64,000 nt of DNA, taken from assembly GCF_900104925.1 (NCBI RefSeq), contig NZ_LT629735.1, positions 3,517,001-3,581,000 on the forward strand. The letters run 5' to 3'. The translations under genes were made by a program, and so were the position numbers. This stretch comes from Opitutus sp. GAS368 (lineage in GTDB: Bacteria > Verrucomicrobiota > Verrucomicrobiia > Opitutales > Opitutaceae). The stretch's first letter is position 1. Each line of letters starts with the position of its first letter. Positions 16,358 to 23,908 of this stretch are shown here, piece after piece. Under the pieces are notes generated by a model, which did no database searches, was not told where the DNA came from, and was given only the letters and a program-made list of their open reading frames with translations.

Positions 16358-18316
16358 ATGAATTCCACCGACAAAATCTCCGCGGCCGTCAAGGACGGCA
16401 AACTGATGGCGAGCGCCGCCGACAACCTGAACGCCTGGCTGAAGGGCGGCCTGCCCGCCTGGGCGCAGTCGAGCCTCGCGGAGCTGATCGAGCGGGGCGA
16501 GTGGAGCGAACTCAACGACCGGTTCTACCGCTACCTTGAGTTCGGCACGGGCGGCATGCGCGGCCGCACCATCGGCCGGGTGGCGGCCAAGGCCGAGACC
16601 GGCACGCTCAGCGCGACCGGCTCGCCCGAGCACGCCAATGTCGGCAGCAACCTGCTCAACGAGTTCACCCTGACCCGCGCCGTCATCGGCCTGCACCGCT
16701 ACATCGCGAAATACCTCGCGACGCAGCAGAGCAGCGCGAAGCCGAAGATCGTCATCGCGCATGACATCCGGCATTTCTCGCGGCATTTCTGCGAACTGGC
16801 GGCGTCCACCTGGACGAAGCTGGGCGGCGAGGCGGTGATCTTCGACGGTCCGCGCTCCACGCCGCAGCTGAGCTTCTCGGTGCGCCATCTGAAGGCCCAC
16901 ACGGGTGTGGTCATCACGGCGAGCCACAATCCGCCGCACGACAACGGCTTCAAGGCCTACTTCGACGATGGCGCCCAGGTCACACCGCCGCACGACAAGG
17001 GCATCATCGCCGAGGTGGACGCCGTGCCGCTGTCGGCCGTGCACGGGTTTCTCACCAAAGACGTCACGAAAGTCGTCACGCTTGGGTCGCAGGCCGACGC
17101 CGCCTATCTCGCGACGGCCGCCCAGGCCTTGCTGGACCCGACGGTCATCAGGAAGACCCCGTTGAAGGTGGTGTATACGAACATCCACGGCGTCGGCGCG
17201 GTCTCGGCCATACCGCTGCTCCGGCAGGCCGGGGTCGACGTTACGCCGGTGCCGGAGCAACTGGCTTTTGATCCACGTTTCCCGACGGTGAAGTCGCCGA
17301 ACCCGGAGAACGCCGAGGCCATGACGCTGGCGCTGGCGCTCGCCAACAAGGGCGGCCACGACCTCGTGATGGCGACGGACCCCGATGACGACCGCATGGG
17401 CGCGGCCGTGCGCAACAAGGCCGGCGGGCTCGAACTGCTCACCGGCAACCAGGTCGGCGCCCTGATGGCCGACTACCGGATCGCGAAATACAAGGAGCTC
17501 GGCTGGATCCCGGCGGCCGGCACGCAGTCGGCGGCCATCGTGAAGACCTTTGTCACCACGCCGCTGCAGGACGCCATCGGCGCCGGCCACAAGGTGAAGG
17601 TCATCAACACGCTGACCGGCTTCAAGTGGATCGCGGGCAAGATGCGCGGTTACGAGGAGAAGCTCGTGCAGGCGATGGGCCCGGGCTTCGACTACGACCA
17701 GACGCCCTTCAAGGAGCGCGCGGCGCTGCTGCAGAAGCACAGCACTTTCTACCTCTTCGGCACGGAGGAGAGCTATGGCTACCTGCCGAACGACCTGCTG
17801 CGGGACAAGGACGGCAACGCGGCGTGCCTGATGTTCGCCGAGGTCTGCGCCTGGGTGAAGTCGCGTGGCCTGACCGTGCCGGAATACCTCGACGAGATTT
17901 ACCTGAAATACGGCTTCTTCCTCGAGGGCGTCATCAACATCTATTACGAGGGCGCCAGCGGGGCGGCGAAGATCAAGCGCATCCTCGACACCTACCGGTC
18001 GGCCCCGCCGAAGGCGTTCGGCGACACGAAGGTGACGAAGTTCCAGGACTTCGGCCGCGAGAAGTTCCACGACGCAGACGGCGAGCGCATCCCCGCGCAG
18101 GACCTCTACCTCGTCACGCTGGCGAACGGCTACTCGTTCGCCGCGCGCGGCAGCGGCACGGAGCCGAAGATGAAGTTCTACCTCTTTGCGCAGGAGCCGG
18201 TGAAGAGCGCGGCGGATTTGCCGGCCGCCAAGGCGAAGGCCAGGGCCACCCTCGACGCGCTCAAGGCCATGATGGAAGCGGATGCGCGCAAGCGCGCTGA
18301 ACCGCCTTCGCCGTAG
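16358..18316 (+). CDS. Phosphohexomutase (phosphoglucomutase/phosphomannomutase family)
   Basis: The protein has 652 residues with all four alpha-D-phosphohexomutase motifs in order. These are the phosphoserine loop TASHNPPHDNGFK (about residues 187-199), the metal site ATDPDDDRMG (about 341-350), the sugar loop GTEESYGYL (about 468-476) and the phosphate-binding RGSGTEPKMKF (about 598-608). An early LEFGTGGMRGR is typical of PgcA-type enzymes. It interconverts hexose 1- and 6-phosphates. Placed behind the UAP1-like uridylyltransferase and in the same direction, it probably feeds nucleotide-sugar synthesis. The start at 16358 follows a repeat element. Confidence 0.92.
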   Translation: MNSTDKISAAVKDGKLMASAADNLNAWLKGGLPAWAQSSLAELIERGEWSELNDRFYRYLEFGTGGMRGRTIGRVAAKAETGTLSATGSPEHANVGSNLLNEFTLTRAVIGLHRYIAKYLATQQSSAKPKIVIAHDIRHFSRHFCELAASTWTKLGGEAVIFDGPRSTPQLSFSVRHLKAHTGVVITASHNPPHDNGFKAYFDDGAQVTPPHDKGIIAEVDAVPLSAVHGFLTKDVTKVVTLGSQADAAYLATAAQALLDPTVIRKTPLKVVYTNIHGVGAVSAIPLLRQAGVDVTPVPEQLAFDPRFPTVKSPNPENAEAMTLALALANKGGHDLVMATDPDDDRMGAAVRNKAGGLELLTGNQVGALMADYRIAKYKELGWIPAAGTQSAAIVKTFVTTPLQDAIGAGHKVKVINTLTGFKWIAGKMRGYEEKLVQAMGPGFDYDQTPFKERAALLQKHSTFYLFGTEESYGYLPNDLLRDKDGNAACLMFAEVCAWVKSRGLTVPEYLDEIYLKYGFFLEGVINIYYEGASGAAKIKRILDTYRSAPPKAFGDTKVTKFQDFGREKFHDADGERIPAQDLYLVTLANGYSFAARGSGTEPKMKFYLFAQEPVKSAADLPAAKAKARATLDALKAMMEADARKRAEPPSP

Positions 18317-18344
18317 GCTACGGCGAGTCAAGAGGCTGGTTCAG

Positions 18345-19168
18345 TTTTAACACGAGGACACAGAGTTCGCAGAGAGAGGAAACAAGAGGTTTTTAACCAC
18401 GAAGGGCACGAAGGAACGCGAAGTCGAACCAAGGTGAGTTAAACACAGAGGACACAGAGACAGATGTTTTGACCACGGATTGCACGGATGATCACAGATA
18501 AATATCCCGGCCGGTTTGCTTGCCTCCATCCGTGTCAATCCGTGTAATCCGCGGTAAACTGCCTTGAGTCTTCTTCGAGCCGGGCAGAAAACCTGAGCGC
18601 TGAGAGCTGACGGAGCGCAAAGCGCGGAGATGGCGAAGCAAACCTGAGGAAGGGACCAAGGCATTTTAACCACGGATTACGCAGATGAACACGGATGGAT
18701 TCCAAGGCATCTTTTCACCACTAATCTTCACTAATTGGTCACTAATACCAATCGCCTCAAGCTCCTGCACTCTACACCAAGGTCGCCAAGACCGCGAAGC
18801 AGATCCTGCGAGGGGAAATATCTCTGCGTTCTTTGCGGCCTTCGTGTAAAAGCTTTGGGTGTTTGGTAGTAGAGACCAAGGCATCTCACAGGAGCCAACG
18901 GAGATAACGGAGGAATTCAGAAGCCAGAAAGCCATGCTTCCGGTTCTTGGTTTTATGGATTCTGTATAAATCACTCCTGCCTTTCCTCTGTTCCCTCCTG
19001 TGAAATATTCCGTGTATCCGTGTGTTGTTCCCTGCACTGCCCCGCGGGCACCCGTGCAGGTCACCCCTGCGGAGCCATGCCTGTGGCATGACCATCTCCG
19101 CGCTGCCGCGCTTCGTCCGTGGTCAAACTGCCTGATTCTGTGATCCCTGCGACCTCTGGGTTGAAAAA
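18345..19168. repeat. 830-bp block of nested dispersed repeats
   Basis: No gene is supported. Modules seen are CACAGAG arms (18357, 18444), a CACGAAG arm (18397) and a CCACGGAT hairpin (18471-18557). There is also a heptamer-flanked module (18585-18650) that matches the inverse complement of 23203-23268, then ccaaggcatttt headers (18657, 18700, 18879), CACTAAT arms (18717-18750) and acaggag/cggag arms (18894-19000). Closing arms end at 19107-19168 (gtccgtggtc, tgtgatccctgcgacctctggg). It fills the gap between the mutase and PdhC genes. Confidence 0.85.
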
Positions 19169-19183
19169 TGATCGGGATCCGGC

Positions 19184-20614
19184 TCAGACGAGCAGCAGGG
19201 CCGGCTTCTCCATGAGATCCTTGAAGGCGCCGAGATACTGCGCGCCGACGGCGCCGTCGAGCACGCGGTGGTCGCAGCTGAGGGTCACGGTCAGCGTCTG
19301 GCCGGGCACGATCGCGCCGTTCTTGATCACGGGCTTGGCGACCGTGGTGCCGACGGCGAGGATGGCGGAGTTCGGCGGGTTGATGATGGCGGTGAACTTC
19401 GGGATGCCCATCATGCCGAGGTTGGAGACGCAGAAGGTGCCACCGGTGTATTCATTCGGGGCGAGCTTCTTGTCCTTGGCCTTTTTGCCGAGGGCCTTGG
19501 CCTCGGTACTGATCTGGAAGACGCTCTTGAGGTGACAGTCGCGCACCACGGGGGTGATCAGGCCGTCCTCGAGGGCGACGGCGAAGGCGACGTGCGCGGC
19601 ACCGTGGTAGCGGATCTGGGTGCCTTCCCAGGAACTGTTGACCGCAGGGACGCGGCGCAGGGCCTCGGCGGAGGCCTTGAGCACGAAATCGTTCACGGAG
19701 AGCTTCACGCCCTCCTTCTCGAGGCCGGTGTTGAGCTGCGCGCGAACGGCCAGCAGCGGCTCGGCGTCGATCTCGATGTCGAGGTAGATGTAGGGGATGG
19801 TCGTCGTGGACTCGAGCATGCGCTTGGCGATGACGCCGCGCATCGTGGAGACGGGGACGGTGCGGTCCGGCTGGATCGGGCTGCCCGATCCAGAGAAACC
19901 TGAAACCTGAGACCTGAGACCTGAAGGGGCGGAGGACGGACCGGAAGGGGATTTGAGCAGGGCTGGGTTGGCCGCCGCGGCGAGGACGTCGGCCTTGACG
20001 ATGCGGCCGTGCGGGCCGGTGCCGGTGACACGCGAGGCGTCGACCTTCTGGTCGGCGGCAATCTTGCGGGCCAAAGGGGAGATGCGCAGACGGCTGTCGC
20101 CGTCGGAAACCTGAGAGCTGAAACCTGAAGCCTGAGGGGCTGCAGCCGGAGCAGCGGCCGCCTGCGCCGTTACCGGTGCAGTTGTTGGCACTGGCGCGGC
20201 CGGCTGTCCGCCTTCGCTCTGCGAGCTACGGCGCGATTCGTCCTGAGGCTTTGCTTCAGGCGAAGAAGCAGGGGCCGTCTTCTGTCCTCCGTCCTCTGAT
20301 TTCCGTCCTCCGTCCTCTGTCTTCTGGGCGGGCGCCGGCGCAGCCGGTGCCGCCGGTGCCGCCGGGGCGGCCTCGCCGGGCTTGCCGATGGCGCAGAGCG
20401 GGGCGCCGATGGCGACCTGGGCGCCGGGCTGGGCGTAGATCTTGATCAGCGTGCCGGTGAAGAACGACTCGAGCTCCATCGTCGCCTTGTCGGTCTCGAC
20501 CTCGGCGAGCATGTCGCCGGACTTGACGGCGTCGCCTTCCTTGCGGAGCCACTTGACCAGCGTGCCCACCGTCATGGTGTCGCTGAGCTTGGGCATATCG
20601 ATGATGTCGGCCAT
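19184..20614 (-). CDS. pdhC: Pyruvate dehydrogenase E2, dihydrolipoamide acetyltransferase
   Basis: The product has 476 residues. One N-terminal lipoyl domain (about 1-80) has the lipoylated Lys43 in ETDKATMEL. A long Ala/Pro-rich linker (about 81-165) follows, then a peripheral-subunit-binding domain (RISPLARKIAADQKVDASRVTG, about 166-200), a second linker and the catalytic domain, with the active-site motif SCDHRVLDGAVGAQ near the end. It transfers acetyl from E1-bound hydroxyethyl-TPP to CoA. The linkers contain three heptamer arrays translated in frame. E1beta and E1alpha genes lie upstream on the same strand, giving a complete E1/E2 set; E3 is not in the window. Confidence 0.95.
   Translation of the reverse strand: MADIIDMPKLSDTMTVGTLVKWLRKEGDAVKSGDMLAEVETDKATMELESFFTGTLIKIYAQPGAQVAIGAPLCAIGKPGEAAPAAPAAPAAPAPAQKTEDGGRKSEDGGQKTAPASSPEAKPQDESRRSSQSEGGQPAAPVPTTAPVTAQAAAAPAAAPQASGFSSQVSDGDSRLRISPLARKIAADQKVDASRVTGTGPHGRIVKADVLAAAANPALLKSPSGPSSAPSGLRSQVSGFSGSGSPIQPDRTVPVSTMRGVIAKRMLESTTTIPYIYLDIEIDAEPLLAVRAQLNTGLEKEGVKLSVNDFVLKASAEALRRVPAVNSSWEGTQIRYHGAAHVAFAVALEDGLITPVVRDCHLKSVFQISTEAKALGKKAKDKKLAPNEYTGGTFCVSNLGMMGIPKFTAIINPPNSAILAVGTTVAKPVIKNGAIVPGQTLTVTLSCDHRVLDGAVGAQYLGAFKDLMEKPALLLV
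19895..20323. repeat. Three heptamer arrays in the PdhC linkers
   Basis: 19895-19922 has GAAACCT twice and GAGACCT twice. 20106-20133 has GAAACCT, GAGAGCT, GAAACCT, GAAGCCT. 20275-20323 has seven units of the CCGTCCT/CTGTCTT type, translated as EDGGRKSEDGGQK. All three fall in flexible linkers, between folded domains, and keep the reading frame. Confidence 0.88.
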
Positions 20615-20640
20615 TTGCGGAGGCGCGCCGGGGGCGCGCG

Positions 20641-20750
20641 GTTAGGAGTTAAAAGTTAGGAGTTAAGAGGGATGATTGATCGTTCATTTTTCAATTTTCA
20701 TTGTTCAACGTTCATTGGGGCGCGGCGCATCCGGCAAATGAACGATGAAC
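20641..20750. repeat. Heptamer arrays between pdhC and pdhB
   Basis: 20641-20668 is four units (GTTAGGA, GTTAAAA, GTTAGGA, GTTAAGA). 20682-20716 is five units (GTTCATT, TTTCAAT, TTTCATT, GTTCAAC, GTTCATT), and 20737-20750 carries the inverse complement AATGAAC, GATGAAC. The array ends one base before the pdhB stop codon. Confidence 0.88.
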
Positions 20751-20751
20751 A

Positions 20752-21729
20752 TTACTTCAGGGTTTCCAGGGCCGCCTGGTAGATGCGGTCGACCGAGGGG
20801 AGCTGGAGTTTCTCGAGCGGCATGCTGTAGATGGCCGGGGAGTCGATGGAAGTGAGGCGCTTCACCGGGGCGTCGAGGTAGTCGAAGGCCTTGTCCGAGA
20901 TGATGGCGGCGACCATGGCGCCGACGGAGCAGAAGGGCTTGGATTCCTCGACGTAGAGGGCGCGGTTGGTCTTCCTGACGGACTTGAGGATCGTCTCCTC
21001 GTCGAGCGGGCGGATGGAGCGCAGGTCGATGACCTCGGCGCTGATGTTGTGCTTCTCCTTGAGCAGGTCGGCGGACTTGAGGGCCATCTGGATCGCGCGG
21101 CCGTGGCCGATGATGGAGAGATCCTTGCCCTCGCGCATGACGCTGGCCTGGCCGAGCGGCACGAGATACTCGCCGTCCGGCACCTCCATGGTTTCGCCGT
21201 AGAGGATGGTGTTCTCCATGAACATGACCGGGTCGTTGTCGCGGATGGCGGACTTCATCAGGCCCTTGGCGTCGTAGGCGTTGGACGGCACGACGACCTT
21301 GATGCCCGGGTGGTAGGCGGCGATGGACTCGGGCGTGTGCGAGTGGGTGGCGCCGACGTTGGTGCCGCCGTTGGCGGGGCCGCGGAGCACGATCGGGCAG
21401 TTGATCAGGCCGCCGGACATGTAGCGGATGTTGGCCGCGTTGTTGAAGATCTGGTCGAAGGCGACCGAGTAGAAGCTGAAGAACATCAGCTCCATGACGG
21501 GGCGCAGGCCGAGCATGGCGGCGCCGACGCCCATGCCGATGAAGCCGGCCTCGCTGATGGGCGTGTCGACGATGCGCTTGGGGCCGTATTTGGCCAGCAT
21601 GCCCTCGGAGACCTTGTAGGCGCCGTTGAACTGGGCGACTTCCTCGCCCAAGAGGACGACGTTCGGGTCGCGTTCGATTTCCTCGGACATGGCGGCCCGG
21701 AGGGCTTCGCGGTAAGAGATGACGGGCAT
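20752..21729 (-). CDS. pdhB: Pyruvate dehydrogenase E1 component, beta subunit
   Basis: The 325-residue protein starts MPVISYREALRAAMSEE and shows VVLLGEEVAQFNGAYKVSEG near the N-terminus. It continues with ISEAGFIGMGVGAAM and a central IVLRGPANGGTNVGATHSHTPE segment, all typical of the transketolase-like pyrimidine-binding half of E1beta. The C-terminal half (transketolase C domain) includes IDLRSIRPLDEETI. With E1alpha it forms the TPP-dependent decarboxylase that passes acetyl groups to E2. It is preceded by the E1alpha gene with a 44-bp gap that contains a short heptamer array (21745-21765). Confidence 0.95.
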   Translation of the reverse strand: MPVISYREALRAAMSEEIERDPNVVLLGEEVAQFNGAYKVSEGMLAKYGPKRIVDTPISEAGFIGMGVGAAMLGLRPVMELMFFSFYSVAFDQIFNNAANIRYMSGGLINCPIVLRGPANGGTNVGATHSHTPESIAAYHPGIKVVVPSNAYDAKGLMKSAIRDNDPVMFMENTILYGETMEVPDGEYLVPLGQASVMREGKDLSIIGHGRAIQMALKSADLLKEKHNISAEVIDLRSIRPLDEETILKSVRKTNRALYVEESKPFCSVGAMVAAIISDKAFDYLDAPVKRLTSIDSPAIYSMPLEKLQLPSVDRIYQAALETLK

Positions 21730-21744
21730 GGGAAAAGAAAAGGA

Positions 21745-21765
21745 GTGAGTAGCGGGTAGTGAGCA
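21745..21765. repeat. Short period-7 array between pdhB and pdhA
   Basis: Three units GTGAGTA, GCGGGTA, GTGAGCA occur in the 44-bp gap between the two E1 genes. Weak alone, but the period matches the other arrays. Confidence 0.6.
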
Positions 21766-21773
21766 GGTGGGGC

Positions 21774-22865
21774 TCAGCTGAAGAAGAGCGTGCCCTGCGA
21801 TTTGCGGTCGGCGGGATTGTCGGCCTCCCAATAGACGTCCTTCTGGATATCCTCGGGGGTGGGGAAGGGGCTCGCCTCGGCGAACTGCGCGGAGGTCTCG
21901 GCCTCGGCGCGGGCGGCCTCGTCGATCTTGGCGACGAGCTCGTCGGTCAGGACCTTTTCGCCGAGGAGCTGGTTCTGGCAGAACATGAGCGGGTCCTTGG
22001 TGGCCTTGTATTCCTCGATCTCCTTCTTGTCGCGGTAGGTGGTGTCGGGGTCGGCGACGGAGTGGCCGCGGTAGCGGTAGGTACGGATCTCGAGGACGCT
22101 CGGCAGGGACTTCTCGTGGGCGAGCTTGATGGCGGCGGCGACCTTGTCGCGCACCTCGAGGACGTCGTGGCCGTTCTCGATGATGTCCCAGTTCATGCCA
22201 TAGCCCTCGGCGCGCTGGGCGAGGCTCGGGCCGGCGGAAGAGCGCTCCTGCGAGGTGCCCATGGAGTAGCCGTTGTTCTCGATGACGAAGATGACCGGCA
22301 GCGACCAGAGGGCGGCGAGGTTGTAGGATTCGTGGACCGCGCCCTGGTTGACCGCACCGTCACCCATGAAGGCGAGGGCGCAACCCTTGAGGCCCTTGTA
22401 TTTGAGGGCGTAGGCGAGGCCGGTGCCGAGTGGGATCTGGCCGCCGACGATGCCGTGGCCGCCCCAGAAATTGCGGGAAGGGTCGAAGTAGTGCATCGAG
22501 CCGCCCTTGCCCTTGGAGCAGCCGGTGTATTTGCCGTAATTCTCCGCCATCATCTCGTTCATGCCCATGCCGACCGCCAGGCCGTGGCCGTGGTCGCGGT
22601 AGGCGGTGATGATGTGGTCGTTCTTGCCCATGACGGAGACGACGCCCACGGCGATGGACTCCTGGCCGATGTAGAGGTGGAGGAAGCCGCCGATCTTGCC
22701 CTGCTGGTAGCTGCGCAGGCAGCGCTCCTCGAAACGCCGGATGCGCACCATGTCGCGGTAGAGGGCGATCAGCTCGTCGTTTCCGAGCCTGGCGTTGATG
22801 GGGGCCTGCCGGGCATCATAGCCAGCGACTTCGGGCTTTTTGGGGGGAGCGGGTTTCTTGGTCAC
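21774..22865 (-). CDS. pdhA: Pyruvate dehydrogenase E1 component, alpha subunit
   Basis: About 363 residues if translation starts at the GTG at 22865; no in-frame ATG lies further upstream without running into repeats, so the start is moderately sure. Seen motifs are MVRIRRFEERC, GFLHLYIGQESIAVG, KGKGGSMHYF and the TPP-binding region GDGAVNQGAVHESYNLAALW, where GDG begins the cofactor motif and N ends its core. A YRYRGHSVADPDTTYR loop holds the usual regulatory/phosphorylation-loop position. The gene heads the pdhA-pdhB-pdhC cluster. Confidence 0.93.
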   Translation of the reverse strand: MTKKPAPPKKPEVAGYDARQAPINARLGNDELIALYRDMVRIRRFEERCLRSYQQGKIGGFLHLYIGQESIAVGVVSVMGKNDHIITAYRDHGHGLAVGMGMNEMMAENYGKYTGCSKGKGGSMHYFDPSRNFWGGHGIVGGQIPLGTGLAYALKYKGLKGCALAFMGDGAVNQGAVHESYNLAALWSLPVIFVIENNGYSMGTSQERSSAGPSLAQRAEGYGMNWDIIENGHDVLEVRDKVAAAIKLAHEKSLPSVLEIRTYRYRGHSVADPDTTYRDKKEIEEYKATKDPLMFCQNQLLGEKVLTDELVAKIDEAARAEAETSAQFAEASPFPTPEDIQKDVYWEADNPADRKSQGTLFFS

Positions 22866-22964
22866 AGGGAATGGTTTGAGTTTGAAGCAATGTCCGGAGC
22901 GCAGGTTTCCGTTCTTGGGCACCCTCTCGTGAACACAAGGGAAAAGTTGGAATCCGGAGCAGGA

Positions 22965-23268
22965 CCAAGGCATTTTTAAACACAGAGGCCGCAGAGGACA
23001 CAGAGAGCTGAATTTTTTGACCGCGGATAACACGGATGAACACGGATGAACACGGATCAAGCAAAGGCAGGGTTTGGCCACAAAAAGCACAAAACTCACA
23101 AGCCCCGAATTCTGAATCGATGTTTCAATCCGTGGCAAACCGCTTTGAGCCTGCTTTGTGACCTCCGCGACCTCTGTGTTTAAAAAACGCTGTGGCTCGA
23201 AACCTTCAGGTCTCAAGTTTGCTTCGCCATCTACGCAGACGCTCCGTCAGGTCTCAGGTCTCTCTGCC
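22965..23268. repeat. Repeat block upstream of pdhA with nested arms and a heptamer-flanked module
   Basis: Header ccaaggcattttt (22970) is followed by CACAGAG arms (22980-23006), CGCGGAT/CACGGAT arms (23020-23060), a CACAAAA/CACAAAG arm (23079-23100) and closing arms (23125-23180, ctctgtgtttaaa). Then 23206-23268 holds CAGGTCT heptamers around a core (tttgcttcgccatctacgca). That core is shared, inverted, with 18585-18650. The right end overlaps the 3' end of the Nudix gene. Confidence 0.82.
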
Positions 23269-23760
23269 GGTGATCTGCTCGATCGTGATTTTGATGGGCG
23301 AACGGGCGCAATCAGCTTTCAAGGCCACGAAGCTGTCGCGGTATTGGTCGAAAATCGGCCAGAGCGCGGCCTTGTCGGTCTCCGGGATGGGTAGGCCCTT
23401 GATTTTTTCGCGCGAGAAGAACGCGAACTTTCCTTCGCTGATGTCCGGCGGCAGGGAGGCGATGGGCTGCCGGCAGCGGAAGAGAAACATCAGCCAGTGC
23501 GTGTCACCCTGGTAGGCTTTCTCGGCGATCATGGCGAAGAGATGCAGCTCGGCGGCCGTGACCTGCAGGCCGGTCTCCTCGGCGGTCTCGCGCACGGCGC
23601 ACTCAAAGGGTGATTCGCCGGTCGTCATCTCCAGCTTGCCCCCGATGGGCGTCCAGACGCCGAGATTGGGCTGCTTGGCTCGCAACAGCAGCAGCTGCTC
23701 TCCGGCGGCGTTTTCGATGAAGACCAGCACGCTGATCTTGTAGGGCAGGACGGAAGCCAT
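23254..23760 (-). CDS. Nudix hydrolase
   Basis: The 168-residue protein begins MASVLPYKISVLVFIENA. Its Nudix box reads GGKLEMTTGESPFECAVRE followed by TAEETGL, at about residues 41-66. The REUXEEXGU part is intact, while the loop between GGK and the first Glu is two residues longer than the standard box. It would hydrolyse a nucleoside diphosphate linked to another moiety; the substrate is unknown. The last few residues (TGRET) are encoded within a CAGGTCT heptamer array, so the C-terminus has been altered or extended by the repeat. Confidence 0.87.
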   Translation of the reverse strand: MASVLPYKISVLVFIENAAGEQLLLLRAKQPNLGVWTPIGGKLEMTTGESPFECAVRETAEETGLQVTAAELHLFAMIAEKAYQGDTHWLMFLFRCRQPIASLPPDISEGKFAFFSREKIKGLPIPETDKAALWPIFDQYRDSFVALKADCARSPIKITIEQITGRET

Positions 23761-23908
23761 GTGCGCAGGAGCATTACCTTTGCTCCCGCCCGGGCAAACA
23801 AATCCTCCGCGCGGGATTCATCCGCGGGCGCCGGCGGAAACCTTCTGGCGCGGGCGGCGGGCAGCGACCACCTGATTTCAGGGCATCAGATGCGCTGGCA
23901 AAAAGAGC

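Noticed and set aside
15743-18331. Very long open frame on the minus strand opposite the UAP1-like and mutase genes
   Set aside because: It is an antisense shadow produced by high GC; both plus-strand genes have full family motifs, whereas this product has none and is His/Arg/Gly-rich.
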